Of a stretch of 64,000 bases of DNA, positions 27,250 to 37,153 are shown in pieces. Where the stretch lies: contig CAZFHS010000020.1 in NCBI GenBank assembly GCA_964518955.1, forward strand, positions 34,289 through 98,288. The letters run 5' to 3'. Every line of letters starts with the position of its first letter. The stretch's first letter is position 1. The position numbers were made by a program, and so were the translations under genes. This DNA is from JBDGYW01 sp964518955 (GTDB taxonomy: Bacteria; Gemmatimonadota; Gemmatimonadetes; Gemmatimonadales; GWC2-71-9). The notes below the pieces were generated by a model, which had not been told where the DNA came from, searched no databases, and was given only the letters and a program-made list of their open reading frames with translations.

Positions 27250-28389
27250 CTAGCGTCGTTTTCCGCTCTTCGAGTCCCCTTCATCATCGATGGGCTCACC
27301 CACCATTCGCAGGAACTCGTTCTGGTCCGGTACTACCCTGAGACATTCTTCCAGCGTGACTTCCCTCGACATGTAATTCATGTAAAGCGAGTCTGCGAGT
27401 GTCATCATGCCATGTTTCTTACCTGCCTGCATGGCAGAGTAGATCTGGTGCACTTTGTCGTCACGAATCAAGGCGCGAATGGCCGCGGTGGCTTTCATGA
27501 TCTCACACGCCATCACCCGGCCCTTGCCCGAAGCCTTCTGCAACAGTGTTTGCGTTACAACACCCTCGAGCACGAACGCGAGTTGGGCGCGCACCTGCGA
27601 CTGCTGGTGTGACGGAAACACATCTATGATTCTGTTGATCGTTTCTGCCGCCGAATTGGTGTGCAGAGTGGCAAATGCCAAGTGACCGGTCTCGGCGATG
27701 GTCAGCGCGGCTTGAATCGTCTCCAGATCTCGCATCTCACCGACCAGCACTACATCGGGGTCCTGCCGCAGCGCGTACTTCAACGCGTTCGCAAACGACT
27801 TCGTGTCTGTACCGACCTCGCGTTGGTTGATGATGCAGCCCTGGTGCCTGTGGATAAACTCGATCGGGTCCTCGACCGTGATGATATGTGCTTTGCGGTT
27901 CTTGTTGATTCGATCGATCATTGCGGCGAGAGTCGTCGACTTACCTGATCCAGTAGGACCGGTTACCAGCACGAGACCGCGCGGTCGGTCGGACAGCTCT
28001 GCAAGTGTCGCGGGCAAGCCCAGCTCATCGAAAGTCTTGACTGAGAATGGGATTTGCCGAATCACCATCGTCACACAACCCCGCTGCTTGAACACATTGC
28101 CGCGGAACCGCGCAAGGTTCTGGATTCCAAACGAAAAATCGAGTTCGTCTTCGTTCTCGAATCGTTTCTTCTGGTTCTCCGTGAGCACGGAGTAGGCGAT
28201 CTGAAGCGTCTCCTTGGGTGTGAGTTGATGGTCCACGATCGAATCTGTGATGTCGCCGTCAACTCGGAGCTTCGGCCGTTCGCCGGCAGTGATGTGCAAG
28301 TCGGATGCGTCGCGTTCGATCATCTCTTCCAAGAGAGAACGCAGATTCACACCACCCGATTCAGTTTGTTGCGCAGTGCTCTCTGTCAT
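27250..28389 (-). CDS. pilT: PilT, pilus retraction ATPase
   Basis: Hexameric secretion ATPase that drives pilus retraction. Walker A GPTGSGKSTTLAAMID is near residue 143; Asp box and His box follow (TVEDPIEFIH, LVGEMRDLETIQAALTIAETGHL, FATLHTNSAAETINRII). The AIRALIRDDK motif near 310 is typical for PilT, not PilB, and distinguishes it. 379 residues. It is 4 bp from pilB. Confidence 0.97.
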   Translation of the reverse strand: MTESTAQQTESGGVNLRSLLEEMIERDASDLHITAGERPKLRVDGDITDSIVDHQLTPKETLQIAYSVLTENQKKRFENEDELDFSFGIQNLARFRGNVFKQRGCVTMVIRQIPFSVKTFDELGLPATLAELSDRPRGLVLVTGPTGSGKSTTLAAMIDRINKNRKAHIITVEDPIEFIHRHQGCIINQREVGTDTKSFANALKYALRQDPDVVLVGEMRDLETIQAALTIAETGHLAFATLHTNSAAETINRIIDVFPSHQQSQVRAQLAFVLEGVVTQTLLQKASGKGRVMACEIMKATAAIRALIRDDKVHQIYSAMQAGKKHGMMTLADSLYMNYMSREVTLEECLRVVPDQNEFLRMVGEPIDDEGDSKSGKRR

Positions 28390-28393
28390 TACC

Positions 28394-30100
28394 CTAACCC
28401 GCCGTTTCCTTCACAACTTCTTCGAGAGTCGTGATGCCCTTTTTCACCTTCAACATTCCGTCCATGCGCAATGTCAACATTCCATCCTTGACGGCCTGCT
28501 CCTGCAGTTCCGCGGTCGACCCACCTCGAAGCACGAGACGCCTCAACTCGGGTGTCATCGCCATCACTTCGTAGAGACCCTGGCGACCCTTATAGCCTGA
28601 ACTGGCGCAAACGTCACACCCTGCGCCCTTGAAGAAGGTGAGAGCCGCGGCCTCATCTTCGTCAATACCCATGGCAGCGAGTTCGTCCGGATCGTATTCG
28701 TGCTCTCCCTTGCAGTCGGAACAGATGCGGCGGACCAATCGTTGTGCGACAATCAAGTTCACGGCACTAGCCACATTGAACGGCTCAATTCCCATGTCGA
28801 TCATACGAGTGACGGTAGATGGCGCGTCGTTCGTGTGTAGTGTGGAAAGCACCAGGTGACCAGTGAGCGCGGCTTTGATAGCGATACTGCCGGTTTCGAT
28901 GTCGCGGATCTCACCCACCATCACAATGTTCGGGTCCTGACGCAAGAACGCTTTCAGGGCAGCCGCGAACGTCATGCCAATCTCAGTGCGCACCAGAACC
29001 TGGTTGATCCCGTGGATGTTGTACTCCACAGGATCCTCAGCAGTCATGATGTTCACATCGATGTTATTCACCTGCGACAGAGCCGAATACAGCGTGGTGG
29101 TTTTGCCAGAACCTGTCGGGCCAGTCACGAGCACCATGCCGTACGGATTCATGATTGCCATCATGAGGTCCTTCTCGGCCTGCGGCTCGAATCCGAACTT
29201 CTGCAGGTCGAGCGTCAGATTCCCTTTGTCGAGAATTCTGAGCACGATTTTCTCGCCGAAGATCACGGGCAGCGTTGACACACGAAAATCGATGACCTTC
29301 TTGCCCATCTTCAACTTGATGCGGCCATCTTGTGGAACACGGCGCTCTGCAATGTTCAACGCCGACATGATCTTGACTCGACTCGTCAGGGCGGCCTTGA
29401 GCTTGATGGGCGGCTTCATGACCTCCTGAAGCGCTCCATCGATCCTATACCTGACCCGGATCTCCTTCTCGAAGGGCTCGATGTGGATGTCGCTGGCTCC
29501 TCGCTTGACCGCATCCGTGAGGATTCCATTGATCAGCTTCACTACCGGAGCGTCATCGGCAACCTGCGTCGGAGCTTCGTCTTCGTCGGTCTCTTCGATA
29601 ACCTCGAGGTCGTCCTCTTCCTCGATGTCAGCGATGATCTGTTGGAGCTGAGCGTCGCTCTGTTCGTAGTAACGTTCAATCGCTTGCCGGAGCGTGTATT
29701 CACCGGCGATCACTGGGAAGATGTCGTAACGCGTGATGAACTTGAGGTCGTCTACCACCGCCCCATTGGTGGGATCCGACATCGCTACGGTGAGCGTGCG
29801 GCCTTCACGCTTCAGCGGTAGCACCGTGTGCTTCACAGCCACATCGGTGGGAACGAGCTTCACGATGCGTTCATCGACCTCGAAGCGCGACAGGTCGACC
29901 GCCGGCATGCGGTATTGGCGGGCCAGCATCTTGGTAATCTCGGTTTCCTCGACGAAGCCGAGCTTCACCAAGGTGTAGCCCAGGCGATTGCCCGTGCCCT
30001 TCTGGTCATTTAAAGCCTGTTGAAGCTGATCTCTCGTTATCAGGCCATCACGAACCAGAAGATCACCCAGCCGCTCAGTGCCCGTTGCAGCTGTTGCCAT
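28394..30100 (-). CDS. pilB: PilB, pilus extension ATPase
   Basis: 568 residues from ATG 30100 (AGGG 5 nt upstream; an open frame runs to 30184 but carries no family sequence). It has an N-terminal MshEN-type domain (LGDLLVRDGLITRDQLQQAL, a fold that binds c-di-GMP in some family members), Walker A GPTGSGKTTTLYSAL near 325 and the tetra-Cys zinc motif (CSDC ... CDVCASSGYKG) near 455-510, which separates it from PilT. It powers pilus assembly; the zinc motif is usual for PilB/GspE. Confidence 0.95.
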   Translation of the reverse strand: MATAATGTERLGDLLVRDGLITRDQLQQALNDQKGTGNRLGYTLVKLGFVEETEITKMLARQYRMPAVDLSRFEVDERIVKLVPTDVAVKHTVLPLKREGRTLTVAMSDPTNGAVVDDLKFITRYDIFPVIAGEYTLRQAIERYYEQSDAQLQQIIADIEEEDDLEVIEETDEDEAPTQVADDAPVVKLINGILTDAVKRGASDIHIEPFEKEIRVRYRIDGALQEVMKPPIKLKAALTSRVKIMSALNIAERRVPQDGRIKLKMGKKVIDFRVSTLPVIFGEKIVLRILDKGNLTLDLQKFGFEPQAEKDLMMAIMNPYGMVLVTGPTGSGKTTTLYSALSQVNNIDVNIMTAEDPVEYNIHGINQVLVRTEIGMTFAAALKAFLRQDPNIVMVGEIRDIETGSIAIKAALTGHLVLSTLHTNDAPSTVTRMIDMGIEPFNVASAVNLIVAQRLVRRICSDCKGEHEYDPDELAAMGIDEDEAAALTFFKGAGCDVCASSGYKGRQGLYEVMAMTPELRRLVLRGGSTAELQEQAVKDGMLTLRMDGMLKVKKGITTLEEVVKETAG

Positions 30101-30180
30101 AGCAGCCCTGATCAGAGGAGTGGAACAAACCTTAACTTCTTTGGACCCAACGGCGTAAGGTACGGGTGCTCGAACTACTG

Positions 30181-30798
30181 TCAAGGCACTACGACCAGAG
30201 GTCGTAGGCGTTCAACCGTTGCCTCGCCAATTCCTCGTACTCTAGCTAAATCCTCCACACTTCGATACCGCCCGTTGGCCGCCCGGTCCTCCACGATGGC
30301 TGTTGCCTTCGCCATTCCGATTCCGGGAAGGGTCGCCAACTGTTCAGCCGTCGCAGTGTTGACCCGGACCCTGGAATCAGCGGATCGGGCCATGGTGCGC
30401 CCCGGACGCTTCGAAAAAGCAGCAAACGGCGCCACTGCGTCGAGTACTGTCTTGCCTATTCCCTTCACCCTATCGAGTTCCTCCAACGAGCCAAAAGGTC
30501 CGTTGGCTTCCCTATCGGTTACGATCCGGGCAGCCAAACCGGGTCCGATACGAGGCAGCCTACTCAACTCGATAGCAGTGGCCCGGTCGAGGTCAATCTT
30601 TTCACCTCGCACCAGCGGCTTTGCCAAACTCGTCGCTTGCTCTACCAAGGAATCGAGTCGCAACGTGTCAGAGCCTGTGGCTCGATACAGGACTTCTCCT
30701 GGTGCACCAGCTTCGCCAGCGAACAGCCTCACACATATCCCAACCGCGGCGAGGCCGAGCAGGATGAGCGCTGCCTTTTTGTCGTCCTTGGAGACCAT
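30181..30798 (-). CDS. comEA: ComEA-like DNA-binding protein with two helix-hairpin-helix units
   Basis: 205 residues. One N-terminal membrane anchor (about residues 8-26, AALILLGLAAVGICV) and two copies of a ComEA helix-hairpin-helix pair: IDLDRATAIELSRLPRIGPG (about 68-87) and VNTATAEQLATLPGIGMAKA (about 144-163). ComEA binds incoming DNA in the periplasm; its usual form has one pair. It is 80 bp before pilB and in the same direction, which suggests natural transformation linked to the pilus. The ATG has no clear ribosome site. Confidence 0.85.
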   Translation of the reverse strand: MVSKDDKKAALILLGLAAVGICVRLFAGEAGAPGEVLYRATGSDTLRLDSLVEQATSLAKPLVRGEKIDLDRATAIELSRLPRIGPGLAARIVTDREANGPFGSLEELDRVKGIGKTVLDAVAPFAAFSKRPGRTMARSADSRVRVNTATAEQLATLPGIGMAKATAIVEDRAANGRYRSVEDLARVRGIGEATVERLRPLVVVP

Positions 30799-30913
30799 GG
30801 GGGGAAGATGTGTGTGCGCAAAGAGAGCGCAGAACCAGAATTATGCTGTCGGGTACATAAAAATGCGGGTGAGGAGAGGGAGGGGAGGATGAATCCCTCA
30901 CTCCTCTGCCTCC

Positions 30914-33900
30914 CTACCTAATCTCTCCAGCAAAAAGCCTCAAATCGAGAAATATCGAGAACACTACCTGAGAGAGCCTATCAGATGTATGCCTCAAGTC
31001 GTTCACGACATAGTTGAAATTGGCGCCGCCGCGGAGCATCTCCGACAGCCCCGTGTCGAGCCGTACTGCAAGTTCGTGGCGCCGACTGTCCGACACACTC
31101 CGGCACTCGTCGCTGCCGGCGCGCACCAAACAAACCGCACGTTTCGAAGAATCAAATGTCACGTTAGTCCGGATCTGACTCCTCATCCGAATGATGCTCT
31201 CCGGAGGTCGAAAGCCGAAGCCAAGCGTACCGCGCCATTCCGCTTGGTCGGTATTGATGGTATTGCCAGAAGTCACTCGGCCCCTCGTCGCAGATGAATA
31301 CGATGCCGAGGTCGTCACGCCGCCGGGCCATGAAAGAGTAATTGTCGGCGCGATCACGGTTGTATTGTCCTCGGTCAGTGTGCTCTCCTCGAGCCCGTCG
31401 CCCCCGTCAACTGGGTCGAATTCGGGTCTGAGGCTCCTGCGGTTGATGACGCGGTACTGCATTTGAGCGCTCACGCTCGAGATGAAGAGGTTGATTCCGG
31501 AACTCGGCGTGTACACCCATGACATCGTCAGTGACGGCCATTCGCGCATGGTCTGGTGATTCCTTTGTTGACCTTCAGCCCTGCCGTACCACACCGTGTT
31601 CCGCCCTTCACGGAAGTTGAGCCTCATTTGCCCGCCGAGCGGAAGACGCGACCCTCCTGTGGCTGTGAACGTGGTGGCCTCTGCAGCAGATGCCGCCAAA
31701 GTCCCCTCTTGTTGCCGGAAATCGTCTATGCCCCCGAAAGCGAAATGGTAGGCCACATCCGGCGAGAAGGCGATTTGGTTGAAGTTTGAGTTCCTCTCGC
31801 GTTCGAGCGAGACATCGGCCGGGAGAATTCCTCTTGTCAGGACGGTCACCCCGCTCGAGTCGCCGGCGATGCCTTGGATCAGTCGAGCCAGATCGACTGT
31901 GGTGCCAAGTTCACGAACACTAGAATTCAACGCCGCCTCGGGGACCAGGAACGCACCCGAAGAGTCTGTACCGGCGCGCACGGGATCTTTCGCGGTGGGA
32001 TCACGGCTGAAGCTGTAAGTACTCAGGATTACCAGCCTCGGCCGGAACCACGAACTCACTGCCGGAGAGACGTCCAATCCCGTTCGAAGGCTTCGGTTTC
32101 TCTCGAACCCGATATCCCGACCCAGCAACGACTGCCGTTTTGCATCCAGCAACCGACCAACCGTTGTAGAGTCACCGTAGTCGTGCAGGTCACGCGTGGT
32201 TTCGTAGGAGGCTCGCAGACCAAATGTGGAGAACGGCCTGAGGTCGAGCTCTGCTGTGGTCCGCCAAACATGCATTACCCGACGCGCGGGAGCCTGGAGG
32301 CTGTCACTCTGGAGAATTACCGGAACGCGAAATGAGTTTCGCTCGGTGAGATTGTCTACCAGCGTCGATGTCAGGCGGAAGCGCTGCGGGTTCCAGCGCA
32401 GGCGCGACGACCGCAGTGCATTGGCGAATTCACTATTGCTGATGAACCCCGGTAGCCAGTCGACAAAATCCACCAAGAACTGCGGCACCGCCCTAACCGT
32501 CCGCGCCCGAGGCGTGGCTGAATAGTCGGCATGTACTCGCTGATTCGAAGTACGCGCTTCAGTGAGCGAACTGACATCCTTTCCAGTGGTCCTGGACGCC
32601 TGCACCGACAGTGGATTGAGTAGCGCTCGCTCCAGGAACGACGTCCCGCGCCGCACGCGCGTCAAGGACATCTCTACGTTGGTGAATGAGCTTCCCGGTT
32701 GGCGCAGGTTCGGTAGCTGGTCGGCTCGAACGTCGGTGTTTTGGATGTAGTAGGGATCGGCGTCTGTTCCCGTGTGCTGAACCACGAGTGGAATGTTGTA
32801 GCCCCAACTCTCGGGCATCAGCTTGTCGAGCCGGAAGATCGACCCAAAACTGCGCACTTCGTCCGTTACGTACGACGGATTCTCCCCGAGCTGACGGAAC
32901 AGATCGTCGACCCTGCTGATGTCGAATGTGATTTCCGCCAGATCCGCGGCGGCGAGCCTCACGTCGAGCGCGGCAGCCACACCGGCATCGTCAATCATGT
33001 CGGCCAGACGTATATCATCGACCCAGAGTTCCGCCTGTTCGACGAACACGGTCTCCTGAGCGCGGTAGATGCCAACGGCAATCTCCGACACCCGCGCGAG
33101 ATTGGGGGGAGATGTCCCGGCATCCCGCACCTGCACCATGTAGGGCCCGTCACACGCAACGTACGCGGTCGAGTCACCTCCGCACTCCGCCGCACCGGAC
33201 GGTGGCGCTCCACTCAACCAGGCAGCTTCGACCATGGCTCTCAACTCGGTCCACTTGTCGAGTTCGATGATGATCTCGGGTTCCCAAGTCACACTGCGAA
33301 CCGGCGTCCTGTACATATAGAAGTTGTATTCGTCGCGCCCCGCCTTAATGATGAATTCGAGATCGCCCTCCTCCCAGCCGGCACCGCGCCCGCGGCTCCA
33401 AACCCTCAGCTCACGGTACTTGAGGAAGTTCTTGTCAGCGGCGTCGATGAACCGCAGGAAAGCCTCGCCGCGCTGCCCGGCGCGCAGATCTGTCGCGAGC
33501 AACCGTAGCGACTTCTCGTTGATCTGCTGCGTGCCAAACCCCAAACCTGCATCAGCACGCTCAGCTTCGTTGAGCACTCCCGGAGGGGATTCGTAACCGA
33601 GGTCGGTGTTTTCCGTGGTGATCACCGAAGCAATAACTTCGCCGCTCAATTCCGCGCGGCTTCCGCTCAACCCCTGGATGGGCGCCGCCGCCCTCTTGAT
33701 CCACGGTGATCCCACGAGCCGCATGCGTGAGATGGCGACAGAGAGTTCTCGCTCGGTTTCAGCTTGGTCGGGAGCAACCATAGTGAGTCGCACGGCTTTC
33801 ACCTGAAACAGATTTGGCCTTCCGACTTGAACCGTATCCTCTCTGAATGGAACACGGTAAAGACGCCAGGTGTGCGTACGGCCATTCTCGTCGATGTAGT

Positions 33901-36900
33901 TACCGCCACGCCTCACGAAAAACCGCTCATCGCCAACGGGCAGTACGTAGCGAACGAAATCTTCCTGTGTGACACCTACGTTCACGTCCAGGCGATTGTC
34001 ACCGTCCAAGTCCTCGGTGTTCAGCACTCCGTTTCCCCGCGTGCACCGCGCAAGGAGATCACCGCGATCGAATGCGGTCACATCGGTGTAGCTGCGCAGG
34101 TCGCATAAGGGCAATCCCTCCACAACCTGTCCGGTTGCCTGGTTGATTATGGTGTCGACGAGGTCTCCACGAAGTCCGATGTCGTGCAATTGCGCATTGA
34201 AGACGTTCGTGAGCGAGTCCTTTTCGGTGTCGAGTTGGTTTGTACCCACCTGCTGCAGACCAAAGAACGCCGTGTCCGCACCTGAAGTCGCAAGCTCCGC
34301 TGGGCCCAACCTCACGGCGTCCTCGAAAACCGAGCCAAAATCGAACACCAGGTAGGCATCCTGGGAGCGGGCGGTTCTGCTACCGTCTTCCAGCACCCAG
34401 AACTCGAGGAACTCAGTACGGGACAGATCTACTCCCACCCCCGACCCGCCGCCCAACGGCTGCGTGATGCTTCGCCAGCGAGGGCCGGGCGTATGCAATC
34501 GGAGCCACCGCGGGTTACCCGTGGCCGGATCGGGCGCACCACCGATTGTGTCGGGCTTCAACGACAGCCACAACGTCGTTTCGACGCTTATCCCGGTTCC
34601 CGTGAGTATGATCGTGGAATCGATGTCTTGCGGCCCAAACTGCACCAATCCTTCCGGTCCGCGAATGAGGTTTTGCCATACGAGCGGCACGGCGTCAGCC
34701 GGTTCGAAATGACCGCTCAGACTCAGGTGGGTCGCGGGCAAACCCCTCCCTGAGGAGGGGGCGCTTCCGAGCTGGAACGCTCGTTCGGCCAGGCGCAGAC
34801 GATTCGATGGCTCCCGCTCGAAATCTTCAACGTAGGCTACGCCTCTTTGGTTGGCGCTCGGGCGTGAGACTGCTATTTCGCCGTTTATCTCGAGCGCCGA
34901 TTCCACCGACGTATTCAGTAGAGGCAGGGCATCCAGGGCCTGCGTCATCCCATCCATCCGAAACCGGAGGTCGGTGCTAAGGCCACCTATGAACTGAGCC
35001 TCCGGCTCGAACCCGAGTGTGGGACGTGTGCTAACAGTGCGCTCTCGCTGAAAGATGCCGATGGCGTTGATGTCTCCGATCCTGCCGAGGCTGTAGGTAC
35101 TCGAGAAGCCGAAAATGCTCTTGGGCGCATCGTCGAAGAGCTGATTCTCCTCGAATTCCGCCGTCACCTGTGTCGGGCCCACGAACAGTGAGTCGGGATT
35201 GAGAAACGTGACCTGCCCCAGTGAGTAGTCGATCTCGTAATCGGCACCACGGGTCAGCAGCCTTTCGCCGATCGAAAGCCGCTCGCTTCCCGCGCGTACC
35301 TGAAGCGCACCGAGGCTCAAGTTGGTGCGATCGCCAGCACCGCTGACCTCGTAATGCACACGGAGCGCAAACTTAGAGGCCGGCCCCTGGGTCCTCAGCA
35401 GAAACGTCGGCGTCTTATAAAGAGAATCGTTCAACTCGCCTTGCTGCAGTCGGACGCTGTCGGCAAACGGCAGCAGGTGTGGAAACACCACGAACAGGTC
35501 GCGAATCGGCGCACCGCCATCGGGGTCACGTTCTCTCGGAAACACACGGTTGAATTCATCTATGGTCGATGGATCGGTCGACAGAGACAGGCCGAGGCGC
35601 GACAGGTAAGTCCCCTCTCCATCCAGCGGTGTTTCGGAGTTGCGAACTTCAATGCCGAGCCCAATGGACACACGGTCGATGTCCATACTGCCCAGCCGAT
35701 ACCAGTTGCGCATCTCGTATGGAAAAGTGGGAGCGGTCGTGCCGCGGCGTGGCTCGTATATCAACTCCAGCGTGTCCACCTCTCCGTTGACGGCTGGGAA
35801 CGTCCCGACCGTGTCTCCGGAGGTCGTCACATACGACACCGCCAGGAAGTCCTGCAGTCCGACACGAGTGTTCAATGCAAACCAGACTCCTGACGGATCT
35901 AGGAAGAAGTCCGTGCCCTCAACCAGGAGTTCCCACGAGAACGGCCCGATCCGCTGCGGACTATCCGGCCTCACGGCCACAGCATCGATACCACCCAGAT
36001 TGGGATTCTCTTCCGCCTGACTACCCTGTGCTCTGAGGCGGTAGACGCGCACCTCTGACACCTGAAGCGGGAGCGGCAATGCTTCGCGCCTGATTGACAG
36101 GATGTCGACGTCCGGATACCCGGGCATGTCCACCGGATTGACAACAAAAAACGCCCGTCCCGACTCGAAGTCGACATCCCGCGTGTCAAAATCCACCGGC
36201 TGCGTTGTCGCGTCGCCGACCGTAAACCGACGCGTACGGACCGCCGAGCCCTTCTGTTGCGCGAATATGGACCGGACGTTCAGGGGTCCCAGCTGGGCCT
36301 CTGCCTGCACACCGAACGAGTTGGCGGGTATGCCCGACGTGATGAACCGCGACGCCGGTGCTTCGAAGGATACTGTTCCTACATCGACTCTACGGAGGAT
36401 CTCGTCCTCGAGCCCCTGGTAGAAAACGCTGATGTTGTTGTTCGCACTGAATTCCCGTTCGGTGTCGAAATCGACCGCAAGGTGTATGCGGTCGCCGATG
36501 ATGCCCCCAGCTTTCACATTGGCTTGCTGATCGACTGTTGGGGTTGGAAAACCGCCCACGCATCCAGATGCCGTGCTGAAAGCATCCGCAGCAGTGCAAC
36601 GTGCGTTGCGCAGATGGTCGAGTCCTATCTCCAGCCGCCCGGTGAGATCTATCCATACATCCGCATAGTCCGATAGCGACTCGAACGGATCTCGCTCGGC
36701 CGGGTCCGCCAGGTCTTCGGGCCGTGGCGCCAGCGCTTCTGGCGGCGGGATATCCACAGGCTCCGAAGGCCGTTCCGGCGTGAGAGTCTCAATGAGATGA
36801 GTGTACCAGCGCCTGGCGCGGTCCGCTTCGGATAGTTCTCTGTTCTCCTCAGCCCAAAGCTCGGTTACCCGAGATGGCATCAATGGGCGAGCCAGCCATC

Positions 36901-37057
36901 CGCCGCGTTCCAGGCCCGACGGCAAGCGAAAGCCCGCTGGCGCCCAAGGCGCTCTGAGAGTCGCACGAAAGCGAACTTCCGTGTCGACCTGGGCGTGCAG
37001 TGAAACGCCAGGAAATGCCAAAGCGGCAATGGCCGCAATTATCGAAAGGCGTGACAC
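30914..37057 (-). CDS. sprA: SprA-like giant outer-membrane protein
   Basis: 2047 residues with a signal peptide ending at SLHAQ (residue 23). SprA-type features: repeated SprA_N segments (GADYEIDYSLGQVTFLNPDS), the hallmark AYVEDFE near residue 735, and GNYIDENGRTHTWRLYRVPF near 1055. The C-terminal half is beta-strand-rich and ends in a barrel-like strand (FSIFLDLRLFAGEIR). In Flavobacterium SprA is the outer-membrane translocon of the type IX secretion system, needed for gliding. The start is GTG 37057 without a good ribosome site. No other type IX genes are in the window, so the role here is inferred from family only. Confidence 0.88.
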   Translation of the reverse strand: MSRLSIIAAIAALAFPGVSLHAQVDTEVRFRATLRAPWAPAGFRLPSGLERGGWLARPLMPSRVTELWAEENRELSEADRARRWYTHLIETLTPERPSEPVDIPPPEALAPRPEDLADPAERDPFESLSDYADVWIDLTGRLEIGLDHLRNARCTAADAFSTASGCVGGFPTPTVDQQANVKAGGIIGDRIHLAVDFDTEREFSANNNISVFYQGLEDEILRRVDVGTVSFEAPASRFITSGIPANSFGVQAEAQLGPLNVRSIFAQQKGSAVRTRRFTVGDATTQPVDFDTRDVDFESGRAFFVVNPVDMPGYPDVDILSIRREALPLPLQVSEVRVYRLRAQGSQAEENPNLGGIDAVAVRPDSPQRIGPFSWELLVEGTDFFLDPSGVWFALNTRVGLQDFLAVSYVTTSGDTVGTFPAVNGEVDTLELIYEPRRGTTAPTFPYEMRNWYRLGSMDIDRVSIGLGIEVRNSETPLDGEGTYLSRLGLSLSTDPSTIDEFNRVFPRERDPDGGAPIRDLFVVFPHLLPFADSVRLQQGELNDSLYKTPTFLLRTQGPASKFALRVHYEVSGAGDRTNLSLGALQVRAGSERLSIGERLLTRGADYEIDYSLGQVTFLNPDSLFVGPTQVTAEFEENQLFDDAPKSIFGFSSTYSLGRIGDINAIGIFQRERTVSTRPTLGFEPEAQFIGGLSTDLRFRMDGMTQALDALPLLNTSVESALEINGEIAVSRPSANQRGVAYVEDFEREPSNRLRLAERAFQLGSAPSSGRGLPATHLSLSGHFEPADAVPLVWQNLIRGPEGLVQFGPQDIDSTIILTGTGISVETTLWLSLKPDTIGGAPDPATGNPRWLRLHTPGPRWRSITQPLGGGSGVGVDLSRTEFLEFWVLEDGSRTARSQDAYLVFDFGSVFEDAVRLGPAELATSGADTAFFGLQQVGTNQLDTEKDSLTNVFNAQLHDIGLRGDLVDTIINQATGQVVEGLPLCDLRSYTDVTAFDRGDLLARCTRGNGVLNTEDLDGDNRLDVNVGVTQEDFVRYVLPVGDERFFVRRGGNYIDENGRTHTWRLYRVPFREDTVQVGRPNLFQVKAVRLTMVAPDQAETERELSVAISRMRLVGSPWIKRAAAPIQGLSGSRAELSGEVIASVITTENTDLGYESPPGVLNEAERADAGLGFGTQQINEKSLRLLATDLRAGQRGEAFLRFIDAADKNFLKYRELRVWSRGRGAGWEEGDLEFIIKAGRDEYNFYMYRTPVRSVTWEPEIIIELDKWTELRAMVEAAWLSGAPPSGAAECGGDSTAYVACDGPYMVQVRDAGTSPPNLARVSEIAVGIYRAQETVFVEQAELWVDDIRLADMIDDAGVAAALDVRLAAADLAEITFDISRVDDLFRQLGENPSYVTDEVRSFGSIFRLDKLMPESWGYNIPLVVQHTGTDADPYYIQNTDVRADQLPNLRQPGSSFTNVEMSLTRVRRGTSFLERALLNPLSVQASRTTGKDVSSLTEARTSNQRVHADYSATPRARTVRAVPQFLVDFVDWLPGFISNSEFANALRSSRLRWNPQRFRLTSTLVDNLTERNSFRVPVILQSDSLQAPARRVMHVWRTTAELDLRPFSTFGLRASYETTRDLHDYGDSTTVGRLLDAKRQSLLGRDIGFERNRSLRTGLDVSPAVSSWFRPRLVILSTYSFSRDPTAKDPVRAGTDSSGAFLVPEAALNSSVRELGTTVDLARLIQGIAGDSSGVTVLTRGILPADVSLERERNSNFNQIAFSPDVAYHFAFGGIDDFRQQEGTLAASAAEATTFTATGGSRLPLGGQMRLNFREGRNTVWYGRAEGQQRNHQTMREWPSLTMSWVYTPSSGINLFISSVSAQMQYRVINRRSLRPEFDPVDGGDGLEESTLTEDNTTVIAPTITLSWPGGVTTSASYSSATRGRVTSGNTINTDQAEWRGTLGFGFRPPESIIRMRSQIRTNVTFDSSKRAVCLVRAGSDECRSVSDSRRHELAVRLDTGLSEMLRGGANFNYVVNDLRHTSDRLSQVVFSIFLDLRLFAGEIR

Positions 37058-37082
37058 TTTGTGGGGGGGAACGGGGTACGCC

Positions 37083-37111
37083 TTGTTAGGTGTGGGACTT
37101 GGCGATATAAT
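37083..37111 (+). promoter_or_regulatory. sigma-70-like promoter of lptF-lptG
   Basis: TTGTTA (37083-37088), 17 bp, then a perfect TATAAT (37106-37111), 43 bp before the lptF start. The gap is shared with the divergent sprA gene, whose own promoter I could not place with confidence. Confidence 0.6.
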
Positions 37112-37153
37112 GAGCGACGCAAGTCATTGTTAGATAAAAAGTTACGAGACTCC

